Assembly: GCA_003457135.1 (NCBI GenBank)
Contig: DMSQ01000014.1
Span: forward strand, 11,878 to 75,877
Length of the DNA stretch: 64,000 nucleotides
Reading direction: 5' to 3'
From: Prolixibacteraceae bacterium
Lineage (GTDB): Bacteria > Bacteroidota > Bacteroidia > Bacteroidales > Prolixibacteraceae
Of the stretch, positions 51,936-62,538 are shown in pieces (position 1 is the first letter of the stretch; each line of letters starts with the position of its first letter). The notes below the pieces were generated by a model, which worked only from the letters and a program-made list of their open reading frames with translations, made no database searches and was not told the DNA's origin. Position numbers and translations under genes: made by a program.

Positions 51936-54822
51936 AATCAACTGAAACTAACAGATTAAAGGTGAAATCCTTAAATTCAGGACGATATACCGATCTGAAA
52001 CCTAATTCAAAAGGAGCAAAAAACCGCAAAAAGTGAACATCGGAAGTTAGTTCAAATCCTATAGATTTAAGTTGCATTTCATGGTCATTCGGAAAAATGG
52101 TTCCATTTTTATCGGCCACTGGTACTGAAAGCCAGGCATAATCATAGAAAACTGATGATTTCAACCGTTTGATATATGCCAGTTTGCCAATATTAAGATC
52201 AGGATAACAAATTGGGAATTTATAATCGGCTGACAATGAATATATTTTGTTGTTTTGATATCCACCGAAACCTCTTGGGAAGTGTACGAAATTTGAAAAG
52301 TTATAGTTATGAGTAAAACTCTTTTCCTGATATCCCTGATAAACTCTTAACCCGGAGTTCCTGGTCATTCCCGGAAAATAAAGTACCGACTGAATACCTG
52401 CCAGAGTCCCCAGATCATTACCAATAAATGGTGTGTACCGGTAAATAAGATCGAACTGTTGACCCCATCTGGGCATTATATTTTGGGTTGATTGGTGCAA
52501 GAGATTATAGAAATAGAGCCTGTAAGCCAGGGCATGATAATTACCAGAGTAAAAATTTTCAGGAGTTGATCCGTTGTGCAACACCTGATTTAAGGTATAT
52601 TTAACTTCAGGATAAAAAATTCGTGAATATTTACCTTTTGAGAAATTAAGCGGCAACCGGATATCAAAATCAGCCGTTAATTCTTTCCAGCTAAACCGTT
52701 GAACTATCGTATCACTTTTTATTATCTGATTGAGTTTATTAACCGTATTCGTAATTTGAAAATAATTTGAAGCTTCGTTACCAAAGGACAATTCTGCATT
52801 TATTTCAGGAAATAATCCGGAATAGCTAAATCCAAGTTTATACCGGCCAGTTCGGTCAGCAACATTATAATCGTATCCCAGCCGGGTTTCAGCAGTGCCA
52901 AGCTTATTCTGCGAAAACAGTGAAACGCCGGGCCTTATTTCGTAACTGTTGACATCGATATATGCTGGAGCCCAACTATGAAAATTAAACAAATGACCTA
53001 TTTTCGAATACTTCTTTGATTCATACTTCACCGAATCCGGGTTTGAAAAATCAGGGATGCCATTTTCCTGAGCAGCAAGATTGTCGGCAAGTGAATCGGC
53101 GCCTAACTGAATATTTTCAATCTCTTTTTTCCTGATAATTTGGTCAGTTTGAATGGTTGCAAGCTGATAGCCCGCAGAGGTATAATGGCTAAAAAGTACT
53201 TTAGTTCCTGAAATTGACGGATAGTCAGCCCCGAACCGAACTGATACAATTTCTGATATTCGATTACTTTCTACATCAATCGAATATAGATTGTCTGTTC
53301 CCGAAAAATCAGCAGAAAAGTAGATCAGTCCTTTGGAAAAAACCGGGTTTTTCAGATTGGCAAAGGTATTTACAGTCAATGGTTTGATCTGTTTGGATTT
53401 AAGATCGGCCGAAGCCAGATATTTCCCTTTTGCCGACAAACAAACTACATACAACTTCTCCGCTTTTTCGTCCCAGCATGGGGTAAAAAAATATTGATTA
53501 TCATTGGTTTTGTAACGGGCTTTCAGTTCGCCGGTTGTTAAATCAAAAACTGACAGATAAAAATTGTTTCCCGGATCAACTTCTACCGCTGCGAACGATT
53601 TTAAATCAGGCGAAATTACCGGACTGAACAGCTTGTTCTCATTTTTAATTTCCTGTAATACTTTGTTCGCGATGTTGTAGATCTGAATGACCGACCGGTC
53701 AGAATGAGACCACCGGAGGTCGGCCCGTCTTTCAGCCCAAATAATCAGGTTGCCTTGCAGTGAAACTGATTCTTCGAAAATTTTTCCGGGCGTATAAATT
53801 ACTTTTTCACTTTTATCAGGACTAATAATAACAAAACGGCCAATATCATCCATTGAAGTTCGGTAAGCAATAATCAGTGAATCGCGATAAAATTCCGGAT
53901 ACAAATATTCAGTATAGCTCTCTCGTCGTGGCGAAACTATTGAAATTGAATCAATTATCTTTCTATTTATGTTTTCCTTCCATTCCTGAGTGAGCTTGTC
54001 AAATATGCCTGAATACATTTGTTTGGTCGAAAATCCGCTCGATTTCTTTAATGAGGAATTTAGTGGGGTCAGTGAATAAGGTTGCTTACCGATTTTTTTC
54101 AAAGCGTTGGACCAAATTTGAGGCCCGAATTTTTCCCGACTTTTTCCAACCATCCAATAGCCTAATTTATAATGATCGGGTACAAAATCTTTGTAAGAGC
54201 CCAGGAACGCTTTGTCGAAAGAATATTTTCCTAATTCGGCTAATTGCGCTTTGTGTTCCATACTAAAGGAGGCCAGTCTTCCGCGACCTGAATTTGACAG
54301 GGCAGTTTCGGTAACCACAGCATCGCCTTCTAAAAACCAAAATGGCAAGTAGGTTCCAACAATAATAGCAGTAGCCTGTTCACCTAATATAGCTTTCACT
54401 ATTCCGGGCATTTCACTTTGAATTTTATCCATCTGGACCAAATGCCTGAATTCGTGCAAAGCCAGTTGTTCGAGCCAATCCTGAGCATAAATTTGCTGGT
54501 GTGGGGTTGTGAAAAGCTCGATTCGTTTAGGTGCCCAGGCCATTAATCCATTCGATTTTACTGTACGGGTGTGCAAAACTACCGAAACCTGGTGTGGACG
54601 AAAATCCAACGATTTTGAGCCATAGCCGTAAACTTTTTCAAGCACATAAGAAATTCGTTGTGCCTGTATTTCAAACTCTTCCGGATAAATGACCTGAAAA
54701 TTCAAGGTATTGATCTGTCGCCACCTGATTTGCGAAGGGTCTTGGCCGGTTTGAAAATACTGCGCCTTCGCAGAGAGATTGTATATGAGAACAAAAAAAA
54801 TTAGTATCGGTAATTTCTTCAT
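51922..54822 (-). CDS. Outer-membrane propeller protein with an HExxH site
   Basis: This 966-residue protein has a signal peptide (MKKLPILIFFVLIYNLSAKA), then a gluzincin-type HEFRH at His123-His127 with Glu165 (FLEGDA) as a third ligand. A long region of beta-propeller-like repeats follows, with a C-terminal beta-barrel-like part (rich in alternating aromatic residues, ending LLVSVDFNGF). The combination suggests a surface protease or a protein that handles large substrates. I know of no named family. It is convergent with the metallophosphoesterase and divergent from the VWA-type gene. Confidence 0.75.
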   Translation of the reverse strand: MKKLPILIFFVLIYNLSAKAQYFQTGQDPSQIRWRQINTLNFQVIYPEEFEIQAQRISYVLEKVYGYGSKSLDFRPHQVSVVLHTRTVKSNGLMAWAPKRIELFTTPHQQIYAQDWLEQLALHEFRHLVQMDKIQSEMPGIVKAILGEQATAIIVGTYLPFWFLEGDAVVTETALSNSGRGRLASFSMEHKAQLAELGKYSFDKAFLGSYKDFVPDHYKLGYWMVGKSREKFGPQIWSNALKKIGKQPYSLTPLNSSLKKSSGFSTKQMYSGIFDKLTQEWKENINRKIIDSISIVSPRRESYTEYLYPEFYRDSLIIAYRTSMDDIGRFVIISPDKSEKVIYTPGKIFEESVSLQGNLIIWAERRADLRWSHSDRSVIQIYNIANKVLQEIKNENKLFSPVISPDLKSFAAVEVDPGNNFYLSVFDLTTGELKARYKTNDNQYFFTPCWDEKAEKLYVVCLSAKGKYLASADLKSKQIKPLTVNTFANLKNPVFSKGLIYFSADFSGTDNLYSIDVESNRISEIVSVRFGADYPSISGTKVLFSHYTSAGYQLATIQTDQIIRKKEIENIQLGADSLADNLAAQENGIPDFSNPDSVKYESKKYSKIGHLFNFHSWAPAYIDVNSYEIRPGVSLFSQNKLGTAETRLGYDYNVADRTGRYKLGFSYSGLFPEINAELSFGNEASNYFQITNTVNKLNQIIKSDTIVQRFSWKELTADFDIRLPLNFSKGKYSRIFYPEVKYTLNQVLHNGSTPENFYSGNYHALAYRLYFYNLLHQSTQNIMPRWGQQFDLIYRYTPFIGNDLGTLAGIQSVLYFPGMTRNSGLRVYQGYQEKSFTHNYNFSNFVHFPRGFGGYQNNKIYSLSADYKFPICYPDLNIGKLAYIKRLKSSVFYDYAWLSVPVADKNGTIFPNDHEMQLKSIGFELTSDVHFLRFFAPFELGFRSVYRPEFKDFTFNLLVSVDFNGF

Positions 54823-55013
54823 CTATTCAGTTTGATAAAATAAACAGCTTTACTTTCGCTCTTGCCCCAAAATGATTAAAAGCGAAAATTTAAATCTAAT
54901 GAAATAATATTTAGCAGCAATATTTGTCGCTTGATTCGAACTGACATTTTCAATTCAGAATAAAAACTTCGATTTTGAGTTCATATTTTATTGAACAGAA
55001 AGTTGACACGATA

Positions 55014-57137
55014 ATGCCCTATTTAGCCAAGTTTGTTAATTTTGACTCATTCTTAAATTCAGAGCAATTGGAAATTAGTTTTGATCACCGTTTTGCCGGA
55101 CTTTTCGTTTTGTTGGCCGTGTTATTGGCTGCAGGTATCAGTTATCTGCTTTATTTCAGGAATTCACAGAATTCCAGTTTAAGCAGCTATCAGAAGATTT
55201 TTCTGGTTGTGATGCGGTTTTTATCCCTTTTTCTTGTTTTTCTGTTTCTCCTTTCTCCACTGATGGAGCGACAAAAGAAAATCAGTCAGTTACCAATCCT
55301 GGCTGTCGCTTTCGACAATTCACAATCGGTTCAGGCGTATGGTCCATCGTTTGGTCAGTTTAAGCAAAGCCTGAAAGATCGTTTTGCAGATGATTATCAG
55401 TTGGAATTCTGGTCGTTTGGAGAAAAAACTGAAAATAAAGAGGATTTCACCGGGACTGATCGGCGTTCAAATTACGGAAAACTACTTAAATCACTAAAAA
55501 ATAACTACATAAATAAAAATATTGGAGCTTTGATTTTGCTGGGCGACGGCATTTACAATCAGGGACAAAATCCCGAAAACCTGGCTTCAGGACTTAAATT
55601 TCCGGTTTACACGCTGGGCGTTGGCGATACTACCCTGAAAACCGATGCGTTGATCAGAAATGTAAAGACCAACAAAATTGCTTTTCTGAAAAATAAATTT
55701 CCGGTTGAAATTGAATTTAAGTTTTCAAATTTGAAAGACCAAATTGCCTACATTGACATTGAAAACGATCAGAAACAAGTCTATTCAACTACTGTGTCAA
55801 TTGTTTCGGATGATGATTTCAAGCTCGAATTTGTCAATCTTGAAGCTGCAAAACCCGGATTGCAACATTACAAAATAAAAATCAGGCCATTCGATGGAGA
55901 GGCTAATCTTAAAAACAATGAGTATGAATTTGTGATCCAGATTTTGGAGAACAAACAAAAAATCTTAATGCTCAGCGACGGCCCGCATCCTGATTTAGGC
56001 GCTATTCGCACCAGCGTTTCCGAACTTCAGAACTATGAAATAAAACTACTTACAGGGAATAGTGTTCCTGATAGTCTTTCAACTTTCAGCCTGATTGTTC
56101 TGAACCAGTTGCCCTCCATAAAAAATGCGGCCAGCAGCTTGCTAACCCAAATTAAAGCGAGTCGAATCCCGGTATTGTTTCTCATCGGACCGAATTCGCT
56201 GCTCGAACAATTGAATTCGCTGGACATGGGACTGAAAATTTCGGCCAGTAAAAACACGGAAGAAGTTCAGGCTTTATTTGAAATCAACTTCCCGCTTTTT
56301 GTGCTTTCCGAAAGCGCCCAAGAAACTCTTTCAATGGCTCCTCCCCTCGTTGCTCCTTTCGGAAGTACAGAACTTTCGCCCCTGATGCAAAACCTGGCTA
56401 AGCAAAGCATCCGAAACATACAGACCAACAAGACCCTGATGGCTTTTGGAACGGACAAAGGCCGCAAATTCGGATTTATTTTGGGCGAAGGCCTTTGGCG
56501 ATGGAGGTTATACAATTACCATGCAAATGGAAACCACGAGGCATTTAACGAATTCGTTCAAAAAATCATTCAGTATCTGGCGCTCAAACAAAATGAAGAT
56601 AACTTCAATGTTTACTACCCTGCTATTTTTCAGGAAACTGACCAGATAGAACTGATTGCGGAACTGTATAACGACAGCTATGAACTGATTAACACTCCGG
56701 ATGTAAATATCAGGATACAGAACGACAGTCTCCGGGAATTCAGTTACCAATTCGACCGGAGCAATGATTTCTACCGGCTAAATGCCGGAAATATGAAACC
56801 TGGCGACTATACTTTCGAAGCCGAGACCCAACTGGGAAATCAACATTTTACTGAACAAGGAAACTTCAGCATCGTGAAAAATGACATTGAAATACAAAAT
56901 ACAAGCGCTGATTTTGGTGTTTTATATCAGTTATCAGCAAAAACAGGAGGCCAGTTTAATACATTCAATAATTATGGCACATTACTTGATATAATCGGCC
57001 AAAACAAACAAATTGCAGTTCAGCAGCATCAGCTTACCTTTCAAAACGAATGGATCAATTTGAAGTTGCTTTTTTTTATGCTCCTTGTTTTGTTGGGCGC
57101 TGAGTGGTTTTTCAGAAAATATTGGGGCATTTATTAA
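55014..57137 (+). CDS. VWA-type membrane protein
   Basis: This protein of about 707 residues has two N-terminal membrane segments (about residues 30-50 and 70-90 of the chosen frame), a VWA-like domain (VAFDNSQSV, LLGDGIYNQG) and a C-terminal single membrane helix. Such proteins are common in Bacteroidota, often next to large surface complexes. The TTG at 54975 would add 13 residues. It leads into the lipoprotein genes by 12 bases. Confidence 0.75.
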   Translation: MPYLAKFVNFDSFLNSEQLEISFDHRFAGLFVLLAVLLAAGISYLLYFRNSQNSSLSSYQKIFLVVMRFLSLFLVFLFLLSPLMERQKKISQLPILAVAFDNSQSVQAYGPSFGQFKQSLKDRFADDYQLEFWSFGEKTENKEDFTGTDRRSNYGKLLKSLKNNYINKNIGALILLGDGIYNQGQNPENLASGLKFPVYTLGVGDTTLKTDALIRNVKTNKIAFLKNKFPVEIEFKFSNLKDQIAYIDIENDQKQVYSTTVSIVSDDDFKLEFVNLEAAKPGLQHYKIKIRPFDGEANLKNNEYEFVIQILENKQKILMLSDGPHPDLGAIRTSVSELQNYEIKLLTGNSVPDSLSTFSLIVLNQLPSIKNAASSLLTQIKASRIPVLFLIGPNSLLEQLNSLDMGLKISASKNTEEVQALFEINFPLFVLSESAQETLSMAPPLVAPFGSTELSPLMQNLAKQSIRNIQTNKTLMAFGTDKGRKFGFILGEGLWRWRLYNYHANGNHEAFNEFVQKIIQYLALKQNEDNFNVYYPAIFQETDQIELIAELYNDSYELINTPDVNIRIQNDSLREFSYQFDRSNDFYRLNAGNMKPGDYTFEAETQLGNQHFTEQGNFSIVKNDIEIQNTSADFGVLYQLSAKTGGQFNTFNNYGTLLDIIGQNKQIAVQQHQLTFQNEWINLKLLFFMLLVLLGAEWFFRKYWGIY

Positions 57138-57149
57138 CAGTTTCGAAAA

Positions 57150-58250
57150 ATGCAATATTTCAATCAATTCAAATCCTATCAGGCATTTATTCTTCTCCTT
57201 GCCGGAATTGCCCTTACCTCGTGCAAAAGCAATTTTGCAGTTCTGACTATTGAAAATTCCCGACCATCGTACGAAGAACTTCCTGCAGATATCCAAAGCA
57301 TTACACTGATGAACCGGAGTATGAACTCTCAGTTTGAAAATTATCGTGAAGACTCGCTGCAAGTGTATTTTTACCGGAAGGGCTTTCAGCTTTCAAAAAT
57401 TATTCTGGATAGTGTTTCATCAGATACTACTATTCGCGCCTTGGCCGAATTATTATTTGAATCGGGCAGGTATGATGTCGTTGTTCCGCTTGAACGAAAT
57501 TTACGTCGTGAATTTATTGAATCCGGAAACTATGGTTTCCTTTCTTCTATCGAACGGAATATATCAAAGGAATTATCCTATGAACAGCTTCCTGACACTT
57601 TAAATCCGTTTATCGTAAAAAAAATATGCAGTGACTTCAATACTGATGCTTTAATAGTACTGGAAAGATACTCAAATAAGGTAATGGCCGATTACAGCTA
57701 TGAAAAAGTCGGTGTTAATGATTATCATTATGCTTCGGTTGATGTGAAATATGATGCCTTTTTCAGGATTTATAAACCAGGTAAAAAAACGCTGGTCAGG
57801 GAGATTGAACTGATTGATACCATTAACTGGGAGAGTTCAGATTATAACCAGGTCCGGCTTTTCAGCAAATTACCATCCATCAAACAGGCGCTGATTAATG
57901 CCGGAATAAAAATTGCCCTTGAAGTTGATGAGAAACTCTCTCCTACCTGGATTTCTGAAAAAAGGGGATACTTTCTTTTCAGCCCTAAAAATGACCGCGG
58001 CCAACAATTAATGAACGACAATAATTACGACGAAGCCTGTAAATACTGGACTGAAATGGCTCAGTCAACAAATAAAAAGAACAGAAGTAAAGCTGAATTT
58101 AACCTTGCCCTGATGAGTGAATTGAATGGTGACATTGACGGCGCATTGGTATGGGGCTTGAAATCTTTTAATTCATACTACAGGTATCAGACCGAGGCAT
58201 ACCTAAAAAAGCTAAAAGCGAGGAAGGAAATCCAACAAAAAAACCGATAA
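57150..58250 (+). CDS. Lipoprotein A of a tandem family (DUF6340-like)
   Basis: This 366-residue lipoprotein has lipobox LTSC with Cys25. It has a conserved body shared with the next two genes (for example the NxxMNSQ/KRDSY region, DTIxWES/DTLYWDG, and a C-terminal TPR-like segment NLALMSELNGDIDGALVWGL). I recall the family as DUF6340, role unknown. It is the first of three tandem paralogues after the VWA-type gene. Confidence 0.7.
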   Translation: MQYFNQFKSYQAFILLLAGIALTSCKSNFAVLTIENSRPSYEELPADIQSITLMNRSMNSQFENYREDSLQVYFYRKGFQLSKIILDSVSSDTTIRALAELLFESGRYDVVVPLERNLRREFIESGNYGFLSSIERNISKELSYEQLPDTLNPFIVKKICSDFNTDALIVLERYSNKVMADYSYEKVGVNDYHYASVDVKYDAFFRIYKPGKKTLVREIELIDTINWESSDYNQVRLFSKLPSIKQALINAGIKIALEVDEKLSPTWISEKRGYFLFSPKNDRGQQLMNDNNYDEACKYWTEMAQSTNKKNRSKAEFNLALMSELNGDIDGALVWGLKSFNSYYRYQTEAYLKKLKARKEIQQKNR

Positions 58251-58251
58251 T

Positions 58252-59268
58252 ATGTCACCAAAGTCAGTATTGTTCCTGATTGTTTTGTTGTTGAGCTTTA
58301 GCTCCTGTGTGAGCTATAAAAAGCTTACCATTGAAATCGTTAAGCCTGCCGGATATCTGATTCCCCCGGAAATAAAAAAACTGGCTATCGTTTCGCGAAA
58401 CCTGAAATACGAATCCGATACCTTGCAAAATTATCATGCAAGGAACAGTCACCTGGTAAAAGATAAAATACAGTTCAATCCTGACAGCCTGGCCCGAAAA
58501 ACCTGCTTAGACAGCCTTGCCCGAAATTTGATGAAACAGAACCGGTTTGATAGTATCCTGACTTATCCTGTCAACTATTTTCCTTTGATTCGGGTAAAAA
58601 AAATTGGTCCTAACAAAGCCGACTGGTACAAAATAATCACTCAACAAACAAATGCAGATGGGCTGATCATTCTGGATATGTTTTCATGTTTTTACAGCAA
58701 TTTGGATAATACAACTGCAAATGTTGTAACTTCAAATATCTGGTCGTTTTATGATGCGAAAAAGCAAAAAATAACTGATCGTTTTGTTCAGATTGACACC
58801 CTGTACTGGGACGGAACAGATGAAAGTGGCCTTAAAAAAATCAGGATACCGGCTAAAAAAGAAGCAATTACACTTGCTGCAGGGATTATCGGCGAAAACT
58901 ATTCAAAACACATCCAGCCTTCCTGGACGATGGTTTACCGTGATATTATGGTGTGTAAGAATCCTGACTTAAATCTTGCCGAAAAACTGGCCCGGAAAAA
59001 TAATTGGGAAGATGCCTCAGCTATCTGGCAAAAGTATGCAGATGGTAAAAATAAACGGAACCAGATAGTTGCCTTATACAATCTGGCCCTTGCCAGTGAA
59101 ATGAATGGCGATGTTGATCAGGCCATTAAACTTACCGATCGGGCAGCTAAAGTCAGCACAGGCTTTTTTTGGTCACTCGAAAATGAGGCGGTCCGCAAAT
59201 ATTCGGCAGTACTTTACCAGCGAAAAACCGAACTTAAAAAGCTTAATACCCAATATGAGCTTCCATAG
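58252..59268 (+). CDS. Lipoprotein B of a tandem family (DUF6340-like)
   Basis: This 338-residue lipoprotein has lipobox FSSC with Cys19. It shares the body with lipoproteins A and C, including IKKLAIVSRN, QIDTLYWDG and NLALASEMNGDVDQAIKL. It follows lipoprotein A by one base and overlaps lipoprotein C by 14, so the three are one translational unit. Confidence 0.7.
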   Translation: MSPKSVLFLIVLLLSFSSCVSYKKLTIEIVKPAGYLIPPEIKKLAIVSRNLKYESDTLQNYHARNSHLVKDKIQFNPDSLARKTCLDSLARNLMKQNRFDSILTYPVNYFPLIRVKKIGPNKADWYKIITQQTNADGLIILDMFSCFYSNLDNTTANVVTSNIWSFYDAKKQKITDRFVQIDTLYWDGTDESGLKKIRIPAKKEAITLAAGIIGENYSKHIQPSWTMVYRDIMVCKNPDLNLAEKLARKNNWEDASAIWQKYADGKNKRNQIVALYNLALASEMNGDVDQAIKLTDRAAKVSTGFFWSLENEAVRKYSAVLYQRKTELKKLNTQYELP

Positions 59269-60268
59269 AAATACATTGCTGCTATTTGTTATCCTCTTTG
59301 GACTGACTTCTTGCATATTAACTGAACATATTAATGTGATGCAAGTAGAGGTAATGAAACCAGGCGTATTTATTTTTCCGGAAAATATTAAGAAAGTCGC
59401 TGTTTTCAAGCGTGATTCGTATAAATCTGATACTTGCCTGTTCAAATATCTTAATATTGACGAGATAGTAGCTGATTCAACCATCAAATCATCGGATTTG
59501 TCGAATCAATGTGTTGATGCACTTGCCGGTTATTTTGACAAAGAAGGCTATTTTCAGGATGTGAAAAATTACCGGGATACCTTAAATTCTGAATGGAATT
59601 CAAATTCCGCTATCTATTCTCCTGAAGAGCTGTACAGTAAATCAAATTCTGATATTTTAATTTTTCTTGACTTCTTTAGATTATATGACGTCCTGATCAG
59701 CAATTCATTGAACCATCTGCACACATCTGCCAGTTTATCATGGACCATTACAATCAGGAACGATACGGTAGCCTATATCTATAATCAGATTGACACCCTG
59801 AACTATGATGATTGGCAATTTAAAAATTTTAATCTTGAGAAAGATGGTTTTGAGAAAATTCTAATGGATGCTGCCAAATATCTTGGTGAATCGTTTGGAA
59901 AAAAAATAATTCCAAGTTGGATACCGGTTGAACGAATGTATTACAAATCGGGCAATCCGGATATGCTGAAAGCTGAACAATATGTCCTATCAAACGAATG
60001 GCTGAAGGCTGCCGAAAAATGGAAACCGGAAACCAAAAACAAAAACCCGAAGATAGTTGCCAAAGCGTGTTATAACATGGCATTATCCGCCGAAATGGAA
60101 GGAGAAATTGATGTTGCCATTGACTGGCTGGTCAAATCTTATTCGGCGCTACCGAAAAATAACCAGGAACACAAAGCCAATTGTCAGCGTTACATCAATG
60201 TGCTGGCCATGCGAAAAAAAGAGATTGAGCGGTTGGATAAACAGGTTCGGAAACCGGAAAATAAATAA
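59255..60268 (+). CDS. Lipoprotein C of a tandem family (DUF6340-like)
   Basis: This 337-residue lipoprotein has lipobox LTSC with Cys20. The start at 59255 (MSFHRN) is the only one that gives a signal peptide; the frame opens earlier at 59105, overlapping gene B. It shares KKVAVFKRDSY, QIDTLNYDDW and NMALSAEMEGEIDVAIDWL with its neighbours. Confidence 0.7.
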   Translation: MSFHRNTLLLFVILFGLTSCILTEHINVMQVEVMKPGVFIFPENIKKVAVFKRDSYKSDTCLFKYLNIDEIVADSTIKSSDLSNQCVDALAGYFDKEGYFQDVKNYRDTLNSEWNSNSAIYSPEELYSKSNSDILIFLDFFRLYDVLISNSLNHLHTSASLSWTITIRNDTVAYIYNQIDTLNYDDWQFKNFNLEKDGFEKILMDAAKYLGESFGKKIIPSWIPVERMYYKSGNPDMLKAEQYVLSNEWLKAAEKWKPETKNKNPKIVAKACYNMALSAEMEGEIDVAIDWLVKSYSALPKNNQEHKANCQRYINVLAMRKKEIERLDKQVRKPENK

Positions 60269-60391
60269 ACCATATAAACAGAAGCCTTTAGGATTCAGAG
60301 TGAATTGCCATGAATGAAATGTATGGTTATTCATAATCAATCCATTCAGGATTATTTATCCAGATTTCTATGTTTAATCCTTAGAAAGGGC

Positions 60392-60399
60392 TATTTTTG
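60392..60399 (+). promoter_or_regulatory. -7 box upstream of the restriction-modification locus
   Basis: TATTTTTG matches TAnnTTTG, 26-33 bases before the start at 60425. Confidence 0.45.
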
Positions 60400-60424
60400 A
60401 AAAACGAACAAAAAGAAAACCAAT

Positions 60425-62506
60425 ATGACTCTCGCCGAAATACTTCGCGACTCGAATTACAAAATTACCCAGTTCGACCTTGTCCAGATACAGGAATTTG
60501 AAAAACGAATTGTTGCCCGACACGATAAAAAGGGAACTCCTGTCCCCTATATTACCTGTTTAGTCCGGAAAAAGGAAATTAAATTAGTTCCTGAAGAAGT
60601 CGTGCGCCAGTTGTTTCTGAGTGTGTTGATAAATGACTTCGGTTATCCGGCAGAGCGTATGGAACTGGAATACGCGGTATCGTTCGGACGAGAGAAAAAG
60701 CGAGCCGACATTGTGATTTTCGACAAACAGAAAACCACCACGCCTTACATTATGGTGGAGTTGAAAAAACCCAAACTAAAAGACGGAAAAGAACAACTCA
60801 AATCGTATTGCAATGCTACTGGCGCACCGATTGGCGTATGGAGCAATGGAGAATCCATCTCGTTTTACCACCGCAAAGATCCCAATTATTTCGAAGATAT
60901 TCCTGGAATCCCCAAGGCATCCGAAAAACTATCCGACATTCTTTCGGAACGCTGGACAATCAAGGAACTTATCGAAAAAGACAAGCTGGTTACCGAGCGC
61001 AAATCATTGAAAGATTTGATTCTGGAAATGGAAGACGAAGTACTGGCCAACGCCGGGGTTGATGTGTTTGAGGAACTGTTTAAACTCATTTTCACCAAAC
61101 TGTTCGACGAAATGGAATCGGGCCGCAATGCTACTCGCTTCCTCGAATTTCGTAATTATGGCGATACCGAAACCGAGCTAAAAGATAAAATACAGAACCT
61201 GTTCAACAAAGCCAAAAAGAAATGGGAAGGTGTATTTTCATCCGATTCCAAAATTGAACTGACCGCTTCGCACCTTTCTGTTTGTGTTTCGTCGTTGCAG
61301 GATGTGAAACTGTTTAATTCGAACCTCGATGTGGTTGACGAAGCCTTCGAATACCTGATCAATAAAAGCAGCAAAGGCGAAAAAGGACAGTATTTTACGC
61401 CGCGTTATGTGATTGATATGGCCGTAAAAATGCTTAACCCGAATGAGCATGAAACCATGATTGACACGGCAGCAGGAAGTTGCGGATTCCCTGTGCATAC
61501 CATTTTCCATGTGTGGGAACAAATACTGAAACGCAAAGGGTTGAACAAAAGTCACCTGTTTACCCTTGAAGATAAACCTGTTGAATGTGTTGACTATGTT
61601 CAGGAAAAAGTGTTTGCCATTGATTTTGACGAAAAGGCCGTGCGTGTTGGCCGGACCCTGAACCTAATTGCAGGCGACGGACAAACCAATGTGCTGCACC
61701 TGAACACACTCGACTGGGAACGTTGGGACGATAAAACCAAAGACGAAGACTGGCTCGATATTTACAACGAAGGCTGGAAAAAGCTGAAACGCCTGCGCAC
61801 CTCGAAAGACAGCAACCACGATTTTCAGTTTGATATTTTGATGGCCAATCCGCCATTTGCAGGCGACATTAAAGAAAGCCGGATATTGGCCAAATACGAA
61901 CTGGGCAAAAATGCCGGGGGAAAATACCAAACCAAGGTTGGCCGCGACATTCTGTTTATTGAGCGTAACCTCGATTTCCTGAAAACGGGTGGACGAATGG
62001 CCATTGTGTTGCCGCAAGGCCGCTTTAACAACAGCAGCGACAAACAAATCCGCGAATTTATTGCCGAGCGCTGCCGCATTTTAGCCGTAGTGGGCTTGCA
62101 CGGCAATGTTTTTAAACCACACACCGGAACCAAAACAAGTGTGCTGCTGGTGCAGAAATGGGAAGATAAATTATGCCCGAAACGGGAAGATTATCCCATC
62201 TTTTTTGCCACCATGCAGGAATCCAGCAAAGACAATAGTGGAGATAAAATTTATCTGCGGAAACGCGATAATCCCCGCTACCAGGTAAAACCGCAAGAAC
62301 CGGTTTACGAGCAAGGCGAACTGGAATTAAACGACCCACAGGCTTTTTATGTAAGCACAGCCAAAGACCTCGACGAATATTTGCTCGACGATCACGGACA
62401 CCTGATTGTAAAACACGACCTGTTTAACCACGATGACCAGACCCGCGACGGCATTGCTGAAGCTTTTGCCGAATTCGCCAAAAAAGAGCGCCTCAGTTTT
62501 TTTTAA
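60425..62506 (+). CDS. N-6 DNA methylase with N-terminal nuclease-like domain
   Basis: This 693-residue protein starts with a PD-(D/E)xK-like region (Asp95, Glu112-x-Lys114, in RADIVIFDK and VELKKPK) that resembles HsdR N-terminal domains. The HsdM-type methylase follows: FTPRYV near 325, motif I DTAAGSCGF near 346 and NPPF near 475. It modifies adenines and may also cut. A specificity subunit gene follows. The gene ends in eight T residues at 62497-62504 and a stop. A -1 slip there would read on into the specificity frame. Confidence 0.88.
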   Translation: MTLAEILRDSNYKITQFDLVQIQEFEKRIVARHDKKGTPVPYITCLVRKKEIKLVPEEVVRQLFLSVLINDFGYPAERMELEYAVSFGREKKRADIVIFDKQKTTTPYIMVELKKPKLKDGKEQLKSYCNATGAPIGVWSNGESISFYHRKDPNYFEDIPGIPKASEKLSDILSERWTIKELIEKDKLVTERKSLKDLILEMEDEVLANAGVDVFEELFKLIFTKLFDEMESGRNATRFLEFRNYGDTETELKDKIQNLFNKAKKKWEGVFSSDSKIELTASHLSVCVSSLQDVKLFNSNLDVVDEAFEYLINKSSKGEKGQYFTPRYVIDMAVKMLNPNEHETMIDTAAGSCGFPVHTIFHVWEQILKRKGLNKSHLFTLEDKPVECVDYVQEKVFAIDFDEKAVRVGRTLNLIAGDGQTNVLHLNTLDWERWDDKTKDEDWLDIYNEGWKKLKRLRTSKDSNHDFQFDILMANPPFAGDIKESRILAKYELGKNAGGKYQTKVGRDILFIERNLDFLKTGGRMAIVLPQGRFNNSSDKQIREFIAERCRILAVVGLHGNVFKPHTGTKTSVLLVQKWEDKLCPKREDYPIFFATMQESSKDNSGDKIYLRKRDNPRYQVKPQEPVYEQGELELNDPQAFYVSTAKDLDEYLLDDHGHLIVKHDLFNHDDQTRDGIAEAFAEFAKKERLSFF
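62497..62504 (+). repeat. T8 run at the methylase/specificity junction
   Basis: Eight T residues directly precede the methylase stop (the last T is the first base of the TAA). The specificity reading frame is open through this point in the -1 frame (LSSPFNEAKYKALLEGLE). Slippage, whether during copying or translation, would join the two proteins. Confidence 0.7.
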
Positions 62507-62538
62507 GTAGCCCTTTCAACGAAGCAAAATATAAGGCA

